Source: Timema cristinae (lineage: Eukaryota > Arthropoda > Insecta > Phasmatodea > Timematidae). Taken from it: DNA of 64,000 nucleotides. A model generated the notes under the pieces. That model had not been told where the DNA came from. It saw nothing but the letters and a program-made list of their open reading frames with translations, and searched no databases. This document shows positions 35,500 to 48,130 of this stretch, in pieces (position 1 is the stretch's first letter; the number at the start of each line of letters is the position of its first letter). Position numbers and translations under genes: made by a program. The stretch spans positions 13,904,928 to 13,968,927 of the forward strand of contig JBCFYV010000001.1 in the NCBI GenBank assembly GCA_039000515.1, read 5' to 3'.

Positions 35500-38390
35500 G
35501 ATTCATATACAGTGGATCACCGTAGTTATAATAATTAATTTCCCAAACTTTGCCTTTCATATAATATATATATACTTTTTATAGTGTTACTTTTCCCCTC
35601 ATTACATTATTATTGAAATTTTTATTTATTGCCGTTTGAAAGGTTAATTTAAGTTAGGATAGTTTTCATCATAAACACATTAATTATTGCTCTAAAATAT
35701 TTCCAACGCTGTTGAAATCTATTGGTTATGAGGTTCCCAGTTGTGATCGATATTTGAGACGGTCTACTTCTATTACCTTCGTAACTCTTTGATAAGGTAA
35801 TGTAAACAATTTACAAATTAAAGGGGTGGGGGGACTAATTACTCAAACAAAAATATATGTAGAGACAACTTAACAGAATTACATAAAAATATTAGCTGAC
35901 AGGAGGGTAGTGATAGACTAATTCAAACATATTATAGATCAACTTAAGTCTGAAAATACACAACAATACAAGCAAAATAATTATATTACGGAAAATCCTA
36001 GCAGGGACAGTTTTAGATAACAACAAAAAATTATAATATTGGCCTTTTCTCAGGAAGTAATTATCAAAGACTTCAACGGCCTTAATATACAAAATGGTAC
36101 CCTTAAGATGTAAGTCCCATAGTCTCATTTGACACTATACTTTATGGGACTTTGGTAGAAATACCCCTTAAAGAAATTGATACAACCAACTTGAGTATAC
36201 AATAATTAACATATTAAAAATTCAAATAATTCTTTCATAGGGAAAAGTCAACAATATAAATATCCTAACTAATTATTACCTAATGGAAAAAACCAAGAAA
36301 GAAGACATATCATAACTAATAAGGAAAGCGCAAAAACCCAAATTTTTACCGAGAAATCAAGTTAGTTATCTAAGTTTCAAATATACTCAAAAGCCCAAGA
36401 AATATGATTCAAAACACACTATACAAAACTGACTGAAAATATTTCAAGTCCAAATGTGTTTAAAAAATTGTCTGAAGGGCCACAAACAGGAATTTATTTT
36501 TTCATATCTTAAAGATTAAGGCCAAGTTTGAAATTACAATGTTATTGTATTATGAAGTTGTTGATATATTGTGTGTTGTGACCCTATGTTGATCCAAGAA
36601 GTCACGTGTACACCTTTCAATTGTTGCCCATTTCAAACCTACCAGACAGGTTTTTTGTTTTCTTCTTTTAGGAAGTTGCTTGTTAGTTGCGGTCAAGGAC
36701 GAGACAACTGAGAAGGTGGAAGTGAAGTTCCTGCACCATCCTTTAAATAGCCATAGAGAACTTTGTGAAGATAAACTCTAGGGTAGTATGCAAGAATGAT
36801 GCTAAGCACAACTGACACACCAGTCAAGCCAAAACACAGGTTTCGGTGTAAAAGAGTGAATCTCTTCATTGAAACAGATCAAGAATAATATGATTTAAAA
36901 AACTATGGCAGCCAAGCAAATAAAAGAGCAGGGGAAGAAATAATCAGGAATATATTATAACCACCAGTAATTTCTCTAAAATGTGAGTGAGTTTTGATCA
37001 ATATATAATTTCATCGGCCTTTCATTTGTATCTGTTATATTATAGTAATGTATATTAATTGAGTAGTTGGCTTATCGAAATCTAGATAATCTAGGCCCGC
37101 CATATTGTCATGAAAACAAATCAATATCAAAATATGTGTTGTCTCGATAGTCCATGTATGTATACATGCAGTGTCATCTTAAGGAAATATCACCAAAGTA
37201 TGAGCCAAGTACAGCGAAGCCTGCTCAGGAATGGAATTCTGTTTGATTTCTGCTTGACTTCGCTGCAGCAAACTTTATTGCATCAATTCTCGGAACTAAG
37301 CCACTCGATCGTCCTAGCAAACAAATCTAGGCGTCTTCTACTTGACTTTTAGTTAGGCTGTGCTTAATATCATTCTTGCTTGTGGCCTTAAGTGCTTGTC
37401 TGCCACATCCTGACCCTGGTGGAACCCAGACATCCCACTGGCGGAATTTATTTACTACATTTGCAGCGAAGAGCATAGACGCAGCAACCACGGCTCTTTA
37501 AAATACCTTTCAAAGGACGGTTGATGTTGTTAACATGAAAGAAAAAATGGTGACAATATTACTAACTTGCAGAAAAGTATAAGTATACATTTCAATAAAA
37601 TAGCTTTTATTTTAAAGACTTTTGAGATCCAAAGAAATTGAAATTATACTTTCATGCTAGTGGTTTTTCATTTTCATGATTTATTTTAAAAATTGACAAC
37701 ACAATCCCATGATAAAATTTTCCAACAAATGATGCTAAAATATAGTCAATAGGCAAAATTTAATGTGATGTTTTTTTTTAAAGTGGGTTTTTAGAAAATA
37801 GAGGGCAAAAATTTTATTGCATGACTTTTTAATTAAAAACCAAACAAAACTAGTAATATTTTGTATCTTAAGAAGGCATTTAAATAAGCTTCATCACTAT
37901 AATTTTCTCCGGCCTTCTATTTTGGGTAGGCCTAATCACTTATTTTCTAATTGCTATCAGTAGAAAATTGCAGTTTTTTTTATTTTTTTTTTTAGATTTC
38001 ATAGGGTCATAACTTAAAAGCTGCTGCAGATAAAAATCTAAAAATTGGGATTTTTGTATTTCTCGGGTTAGATACATTAGGTGAGCCAAATAATAATTAA
38101 AAAATCCAAGAAGTTAAGAGTTCAAAAGTATTAAAAAAATATTGGATAACTTTAGTAATTAATTATAAAATAAAAAAAGTAAACTAAGAGTTCACTTAGT
38201 ACCTGGTTTTATGACTACCAAAAGTTAGCTACCAGTTAAAGGTTATCAGCAAATTTAATATTTTACACATATTATGAATTGGATTTATCTGTAGGATAAA
38301 TTTTTTTATGCAGAAAATGCAAGGTTGGTACTGTTTTTACTGGTGCGCGCATGCGTATAAACCCTGCTGCTACCGCTACAACCTAGCGAG
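35500..38390. other. AT-rich intergenic DNA
   Basis: Nothing firm was found. At 36672-36781 a GC-richer frame follows an acceptor-like TTCTTTTAG and encodes CLLVAVKDETTEKVEVKF before a TAG. It may be a transposon or gene remnant. Confidence 0.4.
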
Positions 38391-38845
38391 TGGCGAGAAT
38401 GCTCAACATTTGTTAAATAATGGCTAACGAGTGCGAGGAAAAAGATGCCGTGGCGTAGAATCTAAGTTGTTTTTCAAAGATGTCTGCCAAAATCCGGCAA
38501 TAATTTGGTAACGTTTACAAAATTTCATTTATTGTACTCACGTTTAAATAATTTGTTCTTTATAACTATAACTCTACAAATAGCTTGTTAGTTTTTGTAA
38601 AAGTGTGAATTATATGTTTTAACTTTATATATAGTTAGAACCTGGTGGGCCTGTACTTATAACACGCGAGCCGCGAACCAAGTTTTTTTTTTTTTACAAC
38701 ACCGACAATTGTTAAATAATGGCGGCTAAACGAGTGCGAGTAAACAGACGGCGTCACGTGGGCGAGGAAGCTAAGATGTCTTGCAAGTATTAATTTCTCT
38801 GCCTGCCAAAATGTGGTCAACAGTTGGGTACAACGTTTACAAAGA
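38330..38845 (+). repeat. Two-copy local duplication
   Basis: Segments 38405-38525 and 38705-38845 share ttgttaaataatgg, aacgagtgcgag, ctgccaaaat and acgtttacaaa in the same order. A short ATG frame (ATGGCGGCTAAACGAG, 25 codons) sits in the second copy. Confidence 0.55.
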
Positions 38846-39414
38846 GCTCGGGCTATGCTTACTAAACACGTGAACCAAGATTTTAACCTAAAAACAGATT
38901 CTGATAGGCGAAACCTCCCGATAAAAATGTGCTGGATAAATACATTTTATCTGGCAGATAAATGCTATCTTGCAGTCATAAGACGCACTTTTAACTTACC
39001 ACCAGATAATAAATATGTATCAGGAGTCATAAGACCGGCCCTTACAGGATTATGGATTTATAATAATTAAAAACCATTATTCAGGAGACACTTATTAGCT
39101 ATGCTCCAAGACCGGAATGTTTGTCACTGCACAGATCAAGTTAACACGAAATGTTTAGAGCATTAGCATAGCCAGCGCGAAGATTATAATACTATGGTAT
39201 ATTTTTGGTTTGTCAGAGACAATGCTCATAAATACATAAATGTTCATGATTCCCTTTTTTTTTAGAACTCTATTTTATAGATAATTTTTTCTCGTTTGGG
39301 AATTCTAAACCATATTTTCTTGGACATAGTCATTTTGTAGACATGCATGTTAATTTTTTTTTTTTTTTTTCAAAAAACCCATCGTTATTTTTTAAATGTG
39401 TTTATTTTTACGTT

Positions 39415-39905
39415 CTCTCATTACCTCAGAGAGAAAGTATTGTGAACCGTAAAGAAAAAAATCAAACATGAGATTTTGTTAAATGTCGACGTTCCATAAC
39501 ACCCTGGAACCAAAAAAGGTGTTTTCGCAATGTCGTCTGTCCGTATCTCGAGTTAGAGCCGAAACTGTTTTACCAATCGGCTTAAAACTTGGTATTTGGG
39601 TTTTCATAAAGTCTACTCGAGGGGTTTTTGGAATTAGCTATCTAACCCTAAATTTAAGGGCAATTTACTGAAGAGTAAAAAGAGGAAAATAGATTTTCTT
39701 GAAATCTGCTATTACGGGTTCGATTGAATTTTATATCTAGACACACTTTATCACTACAGACAAGATGGCGATTCTCATTTCTCATGAAGATGACTTTGAG
39801 GGTATCTACTTTACATTAGGGAAATTTTACAATTTAATAATTTCCCCGCAACTATTTGAGATATGTAATAAGTTATGTTGTAAAGTTGTTGTAGTATTAA
39901 AGATA
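39415..39905 (+). repeat. Dispersed repeat, copy 1 of a second pair
   Basis: Shares with 50175-50715 the ordered words gagagaaagtattgtgaa, aatgtcgacgttccat, aaagccgaaac..ttaccaatc, aaacttggta, gcaatttactg(a/g)agagtaaaaagag and gttgtagtattaaa. Confidence 0.7.
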
Positions 39906-40214
39906 ATGTTTGATATTAAGTGGACTGTATAGTTTTGCATCACATAACTACGGAATGTTTATGTTTACGACACATGAAAATAATTTGGGAAGAACTCCAA
40001 AACGAGACTGGCGTGCCCGCGACCGGAAATACATACTGCGAGAGTTAAAACCATTTAAAAAAAAGTATGCCAACAACACCGTAAACATAGTTCAAAATAA
40101 AAACAATATCCAAGCCCCAAAAATCTCACCCTCCTTTAAATATCGTGTTTTAATTAGTTTGTGGGCAGGGGAGACAATTTCACCACTGGTCTGGTAAGGA
40201 CACCTTGTGCAATA

Positions 40215-40965
40215 CGGACAAAGATACGGAAGAAGTGGACTTGGAGTTAGTGATGACAAGTCACTTGGGTCTGCTGATAATGCACAAAGTATTGTGAATT
40301 GAGAGTAACTTCAATTCGTGTCAAAACAGTGTACAACTCTTCATATGTTAGTTTCTGAGAGCCAATAGTTTTGATGAGTAATGACTTGACTGATCGTATC
40401 CCTACTTCCCAAAGTCCTCCAAAATGAGGATTGGGGGGGGGGATTAAAGTGCCAATTGATGTTGTGGTCAATGAGCCGCCTACTAAAAACTTCATTATTG
40501 CCAGAATCTTTGAATTAAGGGGAAAACTGTTTATTATCACAAACAAAATTAGTTCCGCAGTCACTGAATATATCTGAACTAAGTCCTTGACGTGCAACAA
40601 AATGACGAAATGCCGCAAGAAAGGCTTCAGTTGATAAGTCTGACGCCAGTTCTATGTGAATGGCTTTCACACTATTGGCAACAAATGTTTTTCACGGTTG
40701 GGATAAAGATTGGATCCAGGTCAATGTGGATGTAGAGTTTGTCAAGAAATAGTATGTTTCCATAGCAAGTGCAACACGTGTGCCAAGAGTAACGCTGCAC
40801 ATAGTTCCAAGCGAGGAAGTGAAACTTGTTTTATGGGTGCTACCTTTGATTTAGCGAGTAAGAGTCACACCATTACTGTGCCAGATGAAATAACCCGGAG
40901 GTATACAATAGCTGCATAACCACTTTCAGAGCTATCAGAGAAGCTATGAATCTTAAAGCTACAAG
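40215..40965 (-). mobile_element. BEL/Pao LTR-retrotransposon fragment (RNase H to integrase)
   Basis: On the reverse strand, near 40940-40780, the frame shows SESGYAAIVYLRV and SLPRLELCAALLLA, typical of the BEL/Pao RNase H region. Near 40440-40300 it shows PHFGGLWEVGIRSVKS and LTYEELYTVLTRIE, typical of the integrase region. Several frame breaks, no LTRs seen; a dead fragment. Confidence 0.75.
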
Positions 40966-41029
40966 CTGCATCTGCAGAGACTAGACATCTGTCGATTGAG
41001 ATGTTGGAAACAAGTGGAAGCTCAACAGA

Positions 41030-41590
41030 GGCAAAGAAGGAAATGTTTAAATGTATGTTGACGTCAAAATTGTTTACTGGATAAGAAGCGTGGGTTTGTC
41101 AGGAGAAACACAAGAGCAAGGTGGTTGGAATGAGATTTCTAAGAAATGTATGTGGAAAAACTCGTATGGACAGAATCATTAATGAATGGGCGCTGAAGGA
41201 GTGTGGTATGAAAGGAAATATAATAGGCCAATGTGGAAGAAGTGTCTTATGGTGGTTTGGTTATGTTGAGAGGATGAGTGTGAATCGAGTGACAAAGCAA
41301 ATATATTAAGAGTGTATGGATCAAAATGAAGGGTAGGCCATGCAAGACGTGATTAAATATTGTAGGTGAGTGTGTGAAAACGAGAAACATTTAGAGTTTT
41401 ATGAATAAAAAAGCAAGTACGGATATTGTTGAAGCGAATGGAGTAGATGAGAATAGGGAAGTGTGGCGATACTTAGTGATGATGGATTTAGTAGGCTATT
41501 AAGTGGTTGGTTTTTGACCTATATGCACAGTGTCTTCCCTGCCCCGTAAGGGAACGGCGTGTTTAGGTATGTGTTAAAGTGTTATTTTGT
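41030..41590 (+). mobile_element. LINE ORF2 C-terminal fragment
   Basis: Encodes EAWVCQEKHKSKVVGMRFLRNVCGK (interrupted by stops upstream), INEWALKECGMKG and GQCGRSVLWWFGYVERM, then decays. It is the same family as 46030-48240. It lies about 600 bp upstream of Raf on the same strand. Confidence 0.75.
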
Positions 41591-42164
41591 ATGTTATTTT
41601 AGCGATGCCGTTTCTTCTACGCGTGTTAAGTACAACTCTGTCTTATTTCTACATTGTTTTATCATTTTATTTTATCCAGGATGTACCTAAACTACTTTCA
41701 GTAGTTTATTATTACAATACTCTTAAAAGGATTTTTTTTTCAAATACACACGTGATTTTATTTTAAAAAACAATTGAATAAGTGCACAGCCTTGTTATAT
41801 CTACGGTTGAAAGTTGCAAAATTAAAGGTTGTGTAATCTGTCACTAGGTCTCACTGTCTACGTAGTTAGTAACACGGCCACTAGGTAACAAATTGTTTAT
41901 TTAGTTCAGTAAACCTACCACTTGAAACGCAATTTGTTGGAATCACTTTACATGATTTTGATATAAAGTTAACTCTATAATGTGATACGTTTCAAAATAG
42001 ACTAAGTTAAGTCTATTTATCCTGATTATAGGGTGTCATGTGAGTGTTTATTTCATTATGAAACGCATCTTGTTTTTAAATCGGCCATACCACGCAATGT
42101 GGAAAAACTACTTTCTAACGTGAGAGCCGAAGATTGTATGTAGGCAGTGGTTGTAAATACTAAG

Positions 42165-44317
42165 ATGGCGGTCATAAAAGAGTCTAGGTTCAACGGGACG
42201 GTCCCTACTCTGTCTCTGAACAGTCCGACTCGGACGGTGGAACAAGATGACGAGTTACACAACATCCGCAACATGATCCGTCTGACGAGAGAGAACATAG
42301 ATGCCCTGAACGCCAAATTCGCAGGTTTCCAACATCCGCCGTCCATGTACCTGACAGAGTATCAGGAACTCACCAGCAAACTGCATGACTTCGAGTCCAA
42401 GGAGCACGAGCTTCACGAGTTGATCATCGCCGGGGTGAAGGTAGTGGGGGTGACAGCCCGCAAGGGCCCGGAGGGGACAGCTCACCCATGCTCGTGCCGA
42501 GGTCCCCGCTCAAGTCTGTAGTGCGCGCCCATCTCCCAAACCAGCAAAGAACCTCCGTACAGGTAAGGCCAGGACAGAGTCTCAGGGAGGCGCTGTCCAA
42601 GGCCATGAAGCTCCGCAAACTGACCCCGGAGATGTGCGTGGTTTACAAAGGTCACAGCAGGATGACCATCCCGTGGGAGGCAGACATCTCCTCTTTGGAA
42701 GGAGAGGAGATCAGTGTTGAAATTCTCGACAAGTTTTCCATCACCACTAGCATCTCGCACAACTTTGTGAGGAAGACTTTCTTCTCCCTGGCGTTCTGTG
42801 AGTGTTGTAACAGGCTCCTGTTCCAGGGGTTCTACTGCAGGACCTGCGGATACAGGTTTCACCAACGCTGCGCCACAGGGGTCCCGGCGCTGTGTCAACA
42901 GGTGCGTATGGAGAACAGCACTTATTTTGAGATCTTGTTGGCACAGAATCCGGCGACGTCTGGGACACCCGCAGGGTTTGGGCGGCCTCTTCCGGTGTCG
43001 CAGCCTCAACCCATCCTCAGACGTCACCCCCACCCCCCGGCTCTGGGGACCAGGGAAAGATCCAGCTCCGCCCCCAATGTCTGCTTCAACCTGGTGAGCC
43101 AGCAGGATGTAGCGTCGCTTGAGGAGTTTGCAAGTCGCATTGCGGCACGCTCAACTCCAGCCCCACCGGGCCCTGGAGGTGGGGGTGGCACCCTGGGCCC
43201 TTGTAGTCCAGGGAGCAGTCCCACCAAACCCTCGCACAGCCAAAGCGCGCAGGCATCACCTACCAACACGCTGAGGCCGTGGAGACCTCGGGCCCGCAGT
43301 GCCGACGAGAGCGGCAACAAGATTCGCACCCCTCGGGAATCAATAGAGGACTGGGAGATTCCGGCCGATGAGATATTGGTGGGTCCTCGCATTGGATCTG
43401 GGTCATTTGGGACTGTCTATAAGGGCCACTGGCATGGCCCTGTCGCTGTCAAGACCCTTAACGTAAAGGATCCGACCCCCACCCAACTTCAGGCTTTTAA
43501 GAACGAAGTGGCGGTCCTGCGTAAAACCCGGCATGTAAACATCCTCTTGTTCATGGGCTGCGTAAGCAAGCCACAGTTGGCCATCGTTACTCAGTGGTGT
43601 GAGGGGTCGAGCCTCTATAAACACCTGCATGTCATAGAGACAAAGTTTGAACTGTTGACATTGATTGAGATTGGACGTCAGACAGCTCAAGGCATGGATT
43701 ATCTGCATGCCAAAAACATCATTCACCGAGACTTGAAGAGCAACAACATATTCCTACACGACGACTTGACAGTCAAGATCGGGGACTTTGGCCTTGCCAC
43801 CGTCAAGACGAGGTGGTCCGGATCTCAGCAGTTTCAGCAGCCGACAGGTTCCATCCTGTGGATGGCCCCGGAAGTGATCCGAATGCAGGAAGATAGTCCT
43901 TACAGTTTCCAGTCAGATGTGTACGCCTTTGGGGTGGTTTTGTATGAGCTCCTGGCCGGCCAGCTGCCATACTCAACCGTTAACAACAAGGACCAGATCC
44001 TCTTCATGGTTGGTCGAGGTTTTCTTCGGCCAGAGCTCAATAACCTCAGGTCAGACACCCCTAAAGCGCTTCGACGGCTCTCTGAAGACTGTCTCAAGTT
44101 CACGCGGGAGGATCGACCACTGTTTCGACAAATCCTGGCATCTTTGGAGAGTTCGCTGCGGTCGCTCCCCAAGATTCATCGATCTGCGTCTGAACCTACA
44201 CTTAACAGGACACAACTTCAGTCGGATGACTTTCTCTACATGTGCGCCTCTCCAAAGACCCCCATCAACTCACAGTATGGGGCATTCCCATTTTATTCTG
44301 TAGGGGGCATAATTTAA
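42165..44317 (+). CDS. Raf: Raf (BRAF-type) Ser/Thr kinase, coding region without introns
   Basis: Raf links Ras-GTP to MEK in the ERK pathway. ATG at 42165 (AAGATGGCGG). The N-terminal ~90 residues match the BRAF-specific region that pairs with KSR ([35 protein letters not shown]). Frame changes at the G-run 42432-42435, where one added G gives a Gly/Ser/Asp linker. Then follow the Ras-binding domain (~118-190), the C1 zinc finger (~199-244, [24 protein letters not shown]), the 14-3-3 site RSSSAPN (~299), and the kinase (~405-663: [24 protein letters not shown]). The activation segment [11 protein letters not shown] and C-terminal [10 protein letters not shown] (~673) are intact. About 717 residues in total. 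No intron interrupts 2.15 kb, unlike neighbouring genes. Retrocopy or intron loss is inferred. Confidence 0.9.
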
Positions 44318-45022
44318 AATGTTAACACACATTTAAAAAAAAATTATTTGTTTTTGTTTTTTGTTGTTTTTTTGCCATAAAATGAAGCCATATTTTCCGG
44401 TTAAAATAATAGATGAAAATCTTAAATGAAATTTGCTTGGCGGTTCTGAGAGTTTCGTAAACACAAGTTATATATATGTATTATGATGGCGAGCAAGTTG
44501 ATTGAAATCTCTTGCTTATTTTTGGAGTAAATATTTATTTTAATGAAACATTTGTGATTTAATTGTATGACGAAGATACAATCGTTGGCTGAACAAGAGT
44601 TTTGTCTTGTAAGGTGCGGTATTCATTGATCTCAGTTTTTGTATTAAAGTAGGTTAATTTAGGTTTTAATCCTTAACGATCTTCAAGTGTAAAAAAAAAA
44701 TGAATGAATTTCAAATTACTAGCAATATTTTGTCGATATATTATTAACAATTATGTTTTAATTAAAGTTTGTATAGGTCCTGCAGGCTTAGTAGGTACTC
44801 AAACAATTTTTTTTTATATTTCTTTTAATGAAAATAGCATCACCACCAGAGAACTTTATTAATGACTGTAGCGCTTAGAAGGGAAATGTTAAAATATTAA
44901 CACACTTTTAAGCCTAAAATTAATAGAAAATAGTAACTTGACTCACCTACAGTATTTTATAGGGTACTGTTTGACCATATTGATCAATAGGCATATTTCC
45001 TGAACCAACAATATAAGCAATG
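44318..45022. other. Raf 3' flank
   Basis: AT-rich, with short A-runs (44333, 44691). No AATAAA hexamer was noticed, though ATTAAA occurs near 44643 and 44762. No clear poly-A insertion tail or target duplication marks a retrocopy. Confidence 0.35.
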
Positions 45023-45029
45023 TATACCC

Positions 45030-45262
45030 ACTCCCGGGGTTCAATCCTCGGTCCTGGCACAGATTTATCTGATTACCAAACCCTTCCTTCACCTCTGAAA
45101 AGACATCTTGTGAATGTGGGGAATGCCAGGCCTCCACCGTGGTTCAGATTCCACGTTAAACTGTAGGTCCTTCATTTCATCTCACAATCACCCTACCATT
45201 ACACATTAGCGTAAGTGCGTATAACCCGAATGGGTAGTAAGACGCGGTGCTAATAATAATAA
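45030..45262 (+). mobile_element. tRNA-derived SINE, family B, 5'-truncated
   Basis: Starts at ctcccggggttcaatcctcgg, inside the tRNA B box. The body and the tail ataacccgaatgggtagtaag follow. A short duplication TATACCC flanks it (45023-45029 and 45263-45269). Confidence 0.85.
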
Positions 45263-45289
45263 TATACCCTCTCCAACTTAATCAAGGTG

Positions 45290-45640
45290 GAAGTGTAGCT
45301 AGGGAACATAGAAAAGGTCACTGTTTATGCATTTTTTATTGAAAAACACTTTTTTGACCAAAAATAAATCAAATATTGCTTCACTAGAAACTTTTAAAGT
45401 TTAGTTTTCTTCATGTGATGATATCAACATTTTTGTAATAGGTGTCATGAGCATAGCGCATTTAGACGAGAAACTTTTTAAATGAAAAGAGAAAATCAAC
45501 CTTACCAGATATAAAAAAAACTGTTGAGGTCACTAAGTGAAGAAAATGAAACTCTGTTTTTACTGAAGAATTATTTAATTTATTTTGACCAAAAAGTCCA
45601 TTTTTTACATAAAATCTGAAAACACTGGCCTTTTCTTGCG
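45290..45640 (+). repeat. Dispersed repeat, copy 2 (partner of 4880-5300)
   Basis: Shares tagacgagaaactttttaaatga, aagagaaa, gaggtcacta and gaagaattatttaatttattt in the same order as 4880-5300. Confidence 0.5.
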
Positions 45641-46328
45641 TCCCCTTTTGCCTAACCTTTATATATCATTTACCCAGACATTGAAGGTTAGGTTATTTTA
45701 TAATTAATAACATTTAAGGGCCTACATCAATATTTTATTAACTTAAAACTTATATTTTATTTTATTTAGTTTGTAGGCCCTATAATATTATACAGGTAGA
45801 CCCTATGTTATGAATTCAAAACTAACCTAGCCTAACCTTCCATGTCTGAGAAAATTCAATGTTCATAAAAGTGTTAATGGGTATTATACATTGATTTAGA
45901 GTACCGTAGTTATTTCTATGTTGGTCACAATATACACTGTAGAAAGAAGTAATTTACAACCACCATGGCATGAATATGGTAAAGGTATTTTAGTCGGCTC
46001 ATTAATTAATCACATACATAGGCTACATAACTAATTGTACCGTTCCCTTATAAGGTAGGCAAGATAGCTCAAAAAACAACTACGTATTCCTACTTAGTCT
46101 ATCCTCACTAACTTTCTCCTTGCATACTCCCTTCGCTTCAACATCCATACACCGAGTCATACATGTTATTTTATTCTTAAAACTATTAATGTTTCTCGTT
46201 TTCACGCATTTGCCTACAACATTTAGCCACGTCTTATATGGCCTACCCCTTCATTTTGAGTCACACACACTACCTTCATATATTTACTTTGTCACTCAAT
46301 CCACACTCATCCTCTCAACATTCACAAA

Positions 46329-46542
46329 TCCTCAGTCTCGGCACAGATTTATCTGATTTCCAAACCCTTCCTTCACCTCTGACAAGATATCTTGTGAATG
46401 TGTGGAATACCAGGTCTCCACCGTGGTTCGGATTCCACGTTAAACTGTAGGTCCTTCATTTTCATCTCACAATCACCCTACCATTACACATTAGCGTAAG
46501 TGCGTATAACCCGAATGGGTAGTAAGACGCGGTGCTAATAAT
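46329..46542 (+). mobile_element. SINE family B, 5'-truncated, inside the LINE
   Basis: Begins tcctcagtctcggcacag and ends gcggtgctaataat. A 12-bp duplication AACATTCACAAA flanks it (46317-46328 and 46543-46554), as expected of target-primed retrotransposition. Confidence 0.93.
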
Positions 46543-47156
46543 AACATTCACAAACCAACATAAGACACTTCTTTCATACTGACCTATTGGATTCCCTTTC
46601 AAACCGCACTCCTTCAGCACCCATTCATTACTGACTCTATTCATACGAGTTCCCCCCCCCCCTCCACATACATGTTTTAGATATCTCATTCCAATCGCAT
46701 TCACCTTGTTCTTGTGTTTCTCCTGACAAACCCACCCTTCACATCCGTAAAACAATGTTGGTGATAACAGACTTTTATATACGGTCATCTTTGCCTCTTT
46801 CGATACTACCCCATTCTTTGCAATAATCCACATACATTCAACAACTCTCTGAGATGCAGCCACCCATCTTTTTATTTCACCATTTATCATTACATTTTTA
46901 CAGAACATTCTGCCCAGATACACAAAATCATTCAGTTGTACTAACATTTTTCCATTTATACTAAGCTGACACTCATTTTCTGATCAGTCCTTATCAAAAA
47001 TTATTGCTTTAGTTTTGTAGGCATTTATACGAAGATCCAGTCTGCCTGCTGCCACATTCAAATTATTTATTGAATCCTACATGTCATTTTCACTCTAAGC
47101 CATTAAAACGGCATCATCTGCACTCTCACGTTCACAGTGTTCATTTGTACACCAAC

Positions 47157-47401
47157 CCGCCTCGGTGGCGTAGTTGGCTAACACGCTTGTCGTGTTGAGC
47201 TCGACTGCTGAGGACGGGGAGATTGAGGTTCGAATCTCGGTCGGGTGAACTGGGGGTGGTTTTTCCTAAATGGTCCCTCCGCGCAAATGCGGGTTCACTT
47301 CCTCTAATTCAACCTTCCCAATTCCTAATCCATTAGCGTAATTAGTACTTAAAGCGTATAACCCGAACGGGTAGTAAGACGCGGTGCTAAATATTAATTT
47401 T
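47157..47401 (+). mobile_element. tRNA-derived SINE, family A, inside the LINE
   Basis: Full head cgcctcggtggcgtagttgg with ctaacacgc, B box ggttcgaatctcgg, body and tail acgggtagtaagacgcggtgc. The duplication TACACCAAC is at 47148-47156 and 47402-47410. A 7-bp gap in 'aatggtccctcc' removes ttttccactc. Confidence 0.93.
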
Positions 47402-47639
47402 TACACCAACTGTGTACTCATAGACGGTAGCATCCCTCACACACTTAGAGACATAACACTACCTTGTTTAACGCCCTGTTCAATGCCAAGCCATTCACTC
47501 GAAGCTCCATCACCTTAACGCACGCTCTACATCCATCATACACTGCCATAAAGCATCCACACCATACTCTCTATAAAGCCTCGTATGCAACAGGAAACAT
47601 TGTTTGCCAACGTGTTGCCCTTGTTTCAGAAACAGGCAG

Positions 47640-48130
47640 CAATTTTTTCATCTTTCCTGTGTGTTTCCCAGCTAATGTTTGCTAGTCTGGATGTGTTGGT
47701 CAACATTTTCGACAACAAGCAACGTGGGCTTAGTAAGTGAGATTGTTGATTTGAATTGTGTGTCTCTTTTCATTATCCTGGGACCAACCATTTGTGAAAT
47801 AACTTCAAAACCTTTAGGAGACATGCGAGTGAAGTTCCTTAAACCACTGTCGTCTTTGAGCTTTAGTTCTGTCGGAAGCTTATTTACATTTTGAAGTACT
47901 TTACGAACCCACCACCGTTTTCTTCTTCTTCTCTGTCTTCTTGAACAGCTCATAACTAGGCCTACATACAAAGCACAATCGATAGCAGCATCCTCCTCAA
48001 CAGACATCTTTCATTCAACTGAACTCTGTACTGGAAACAAATGTTTCATCATTGTAGTCTGGACGCGAGACAATGTTTCTTTAATGTTTGAAAACAATAT
48101 TTTTCCCATGTTGGCCAACGTTTTCAAGTG
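47640..48130 (-). mobile_element. PIF/Harbinger transposase fragment inside the LINE
   Basis: Reverse frame at 48007-47672 includes RRQRRRRKRWWVRKVLQNVN, GLRNFTRMSPKGFEVISQMV and MKRDTQFKSTISLTKPT, which match the N-terminal part of HARBI1-like nucleases. The catalytic domain is missing. It interrupts the LINE RT. Ends near 47610 and 48130 both carry GCCAAC-type words that may be terminal inverted repeats. Confidence 0.65.

Noticed and set aside
38813..39070. 85-codon + frame
   Set aside because: No recognisable family and no supporting splice or start context.
42441..42456. A 16-base intron (GTAGTGGGGGTGACAG) in Raf explaining the frame change
   Set aside because: Far too short for an animal intron; one missing G in 42432-42435 explains the frame and gives a sensible linker.
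42482..43033. 183-codon reverse frame
   Set aside because: Shadow of the GC-rich Raf coding sequence on the other strand.
46120..46356. 78-codon + frame rich in His, Leu and Phe
   Set aside because: Antisense of the LINE 3' end.
47157..47401. tRNA gene suggested by A- and B-box-like motifs (here and in other SINE heads)
   Set aside because: Motifs belong to SINEs with full bodies and target duplications; the acceptor stems do not form.
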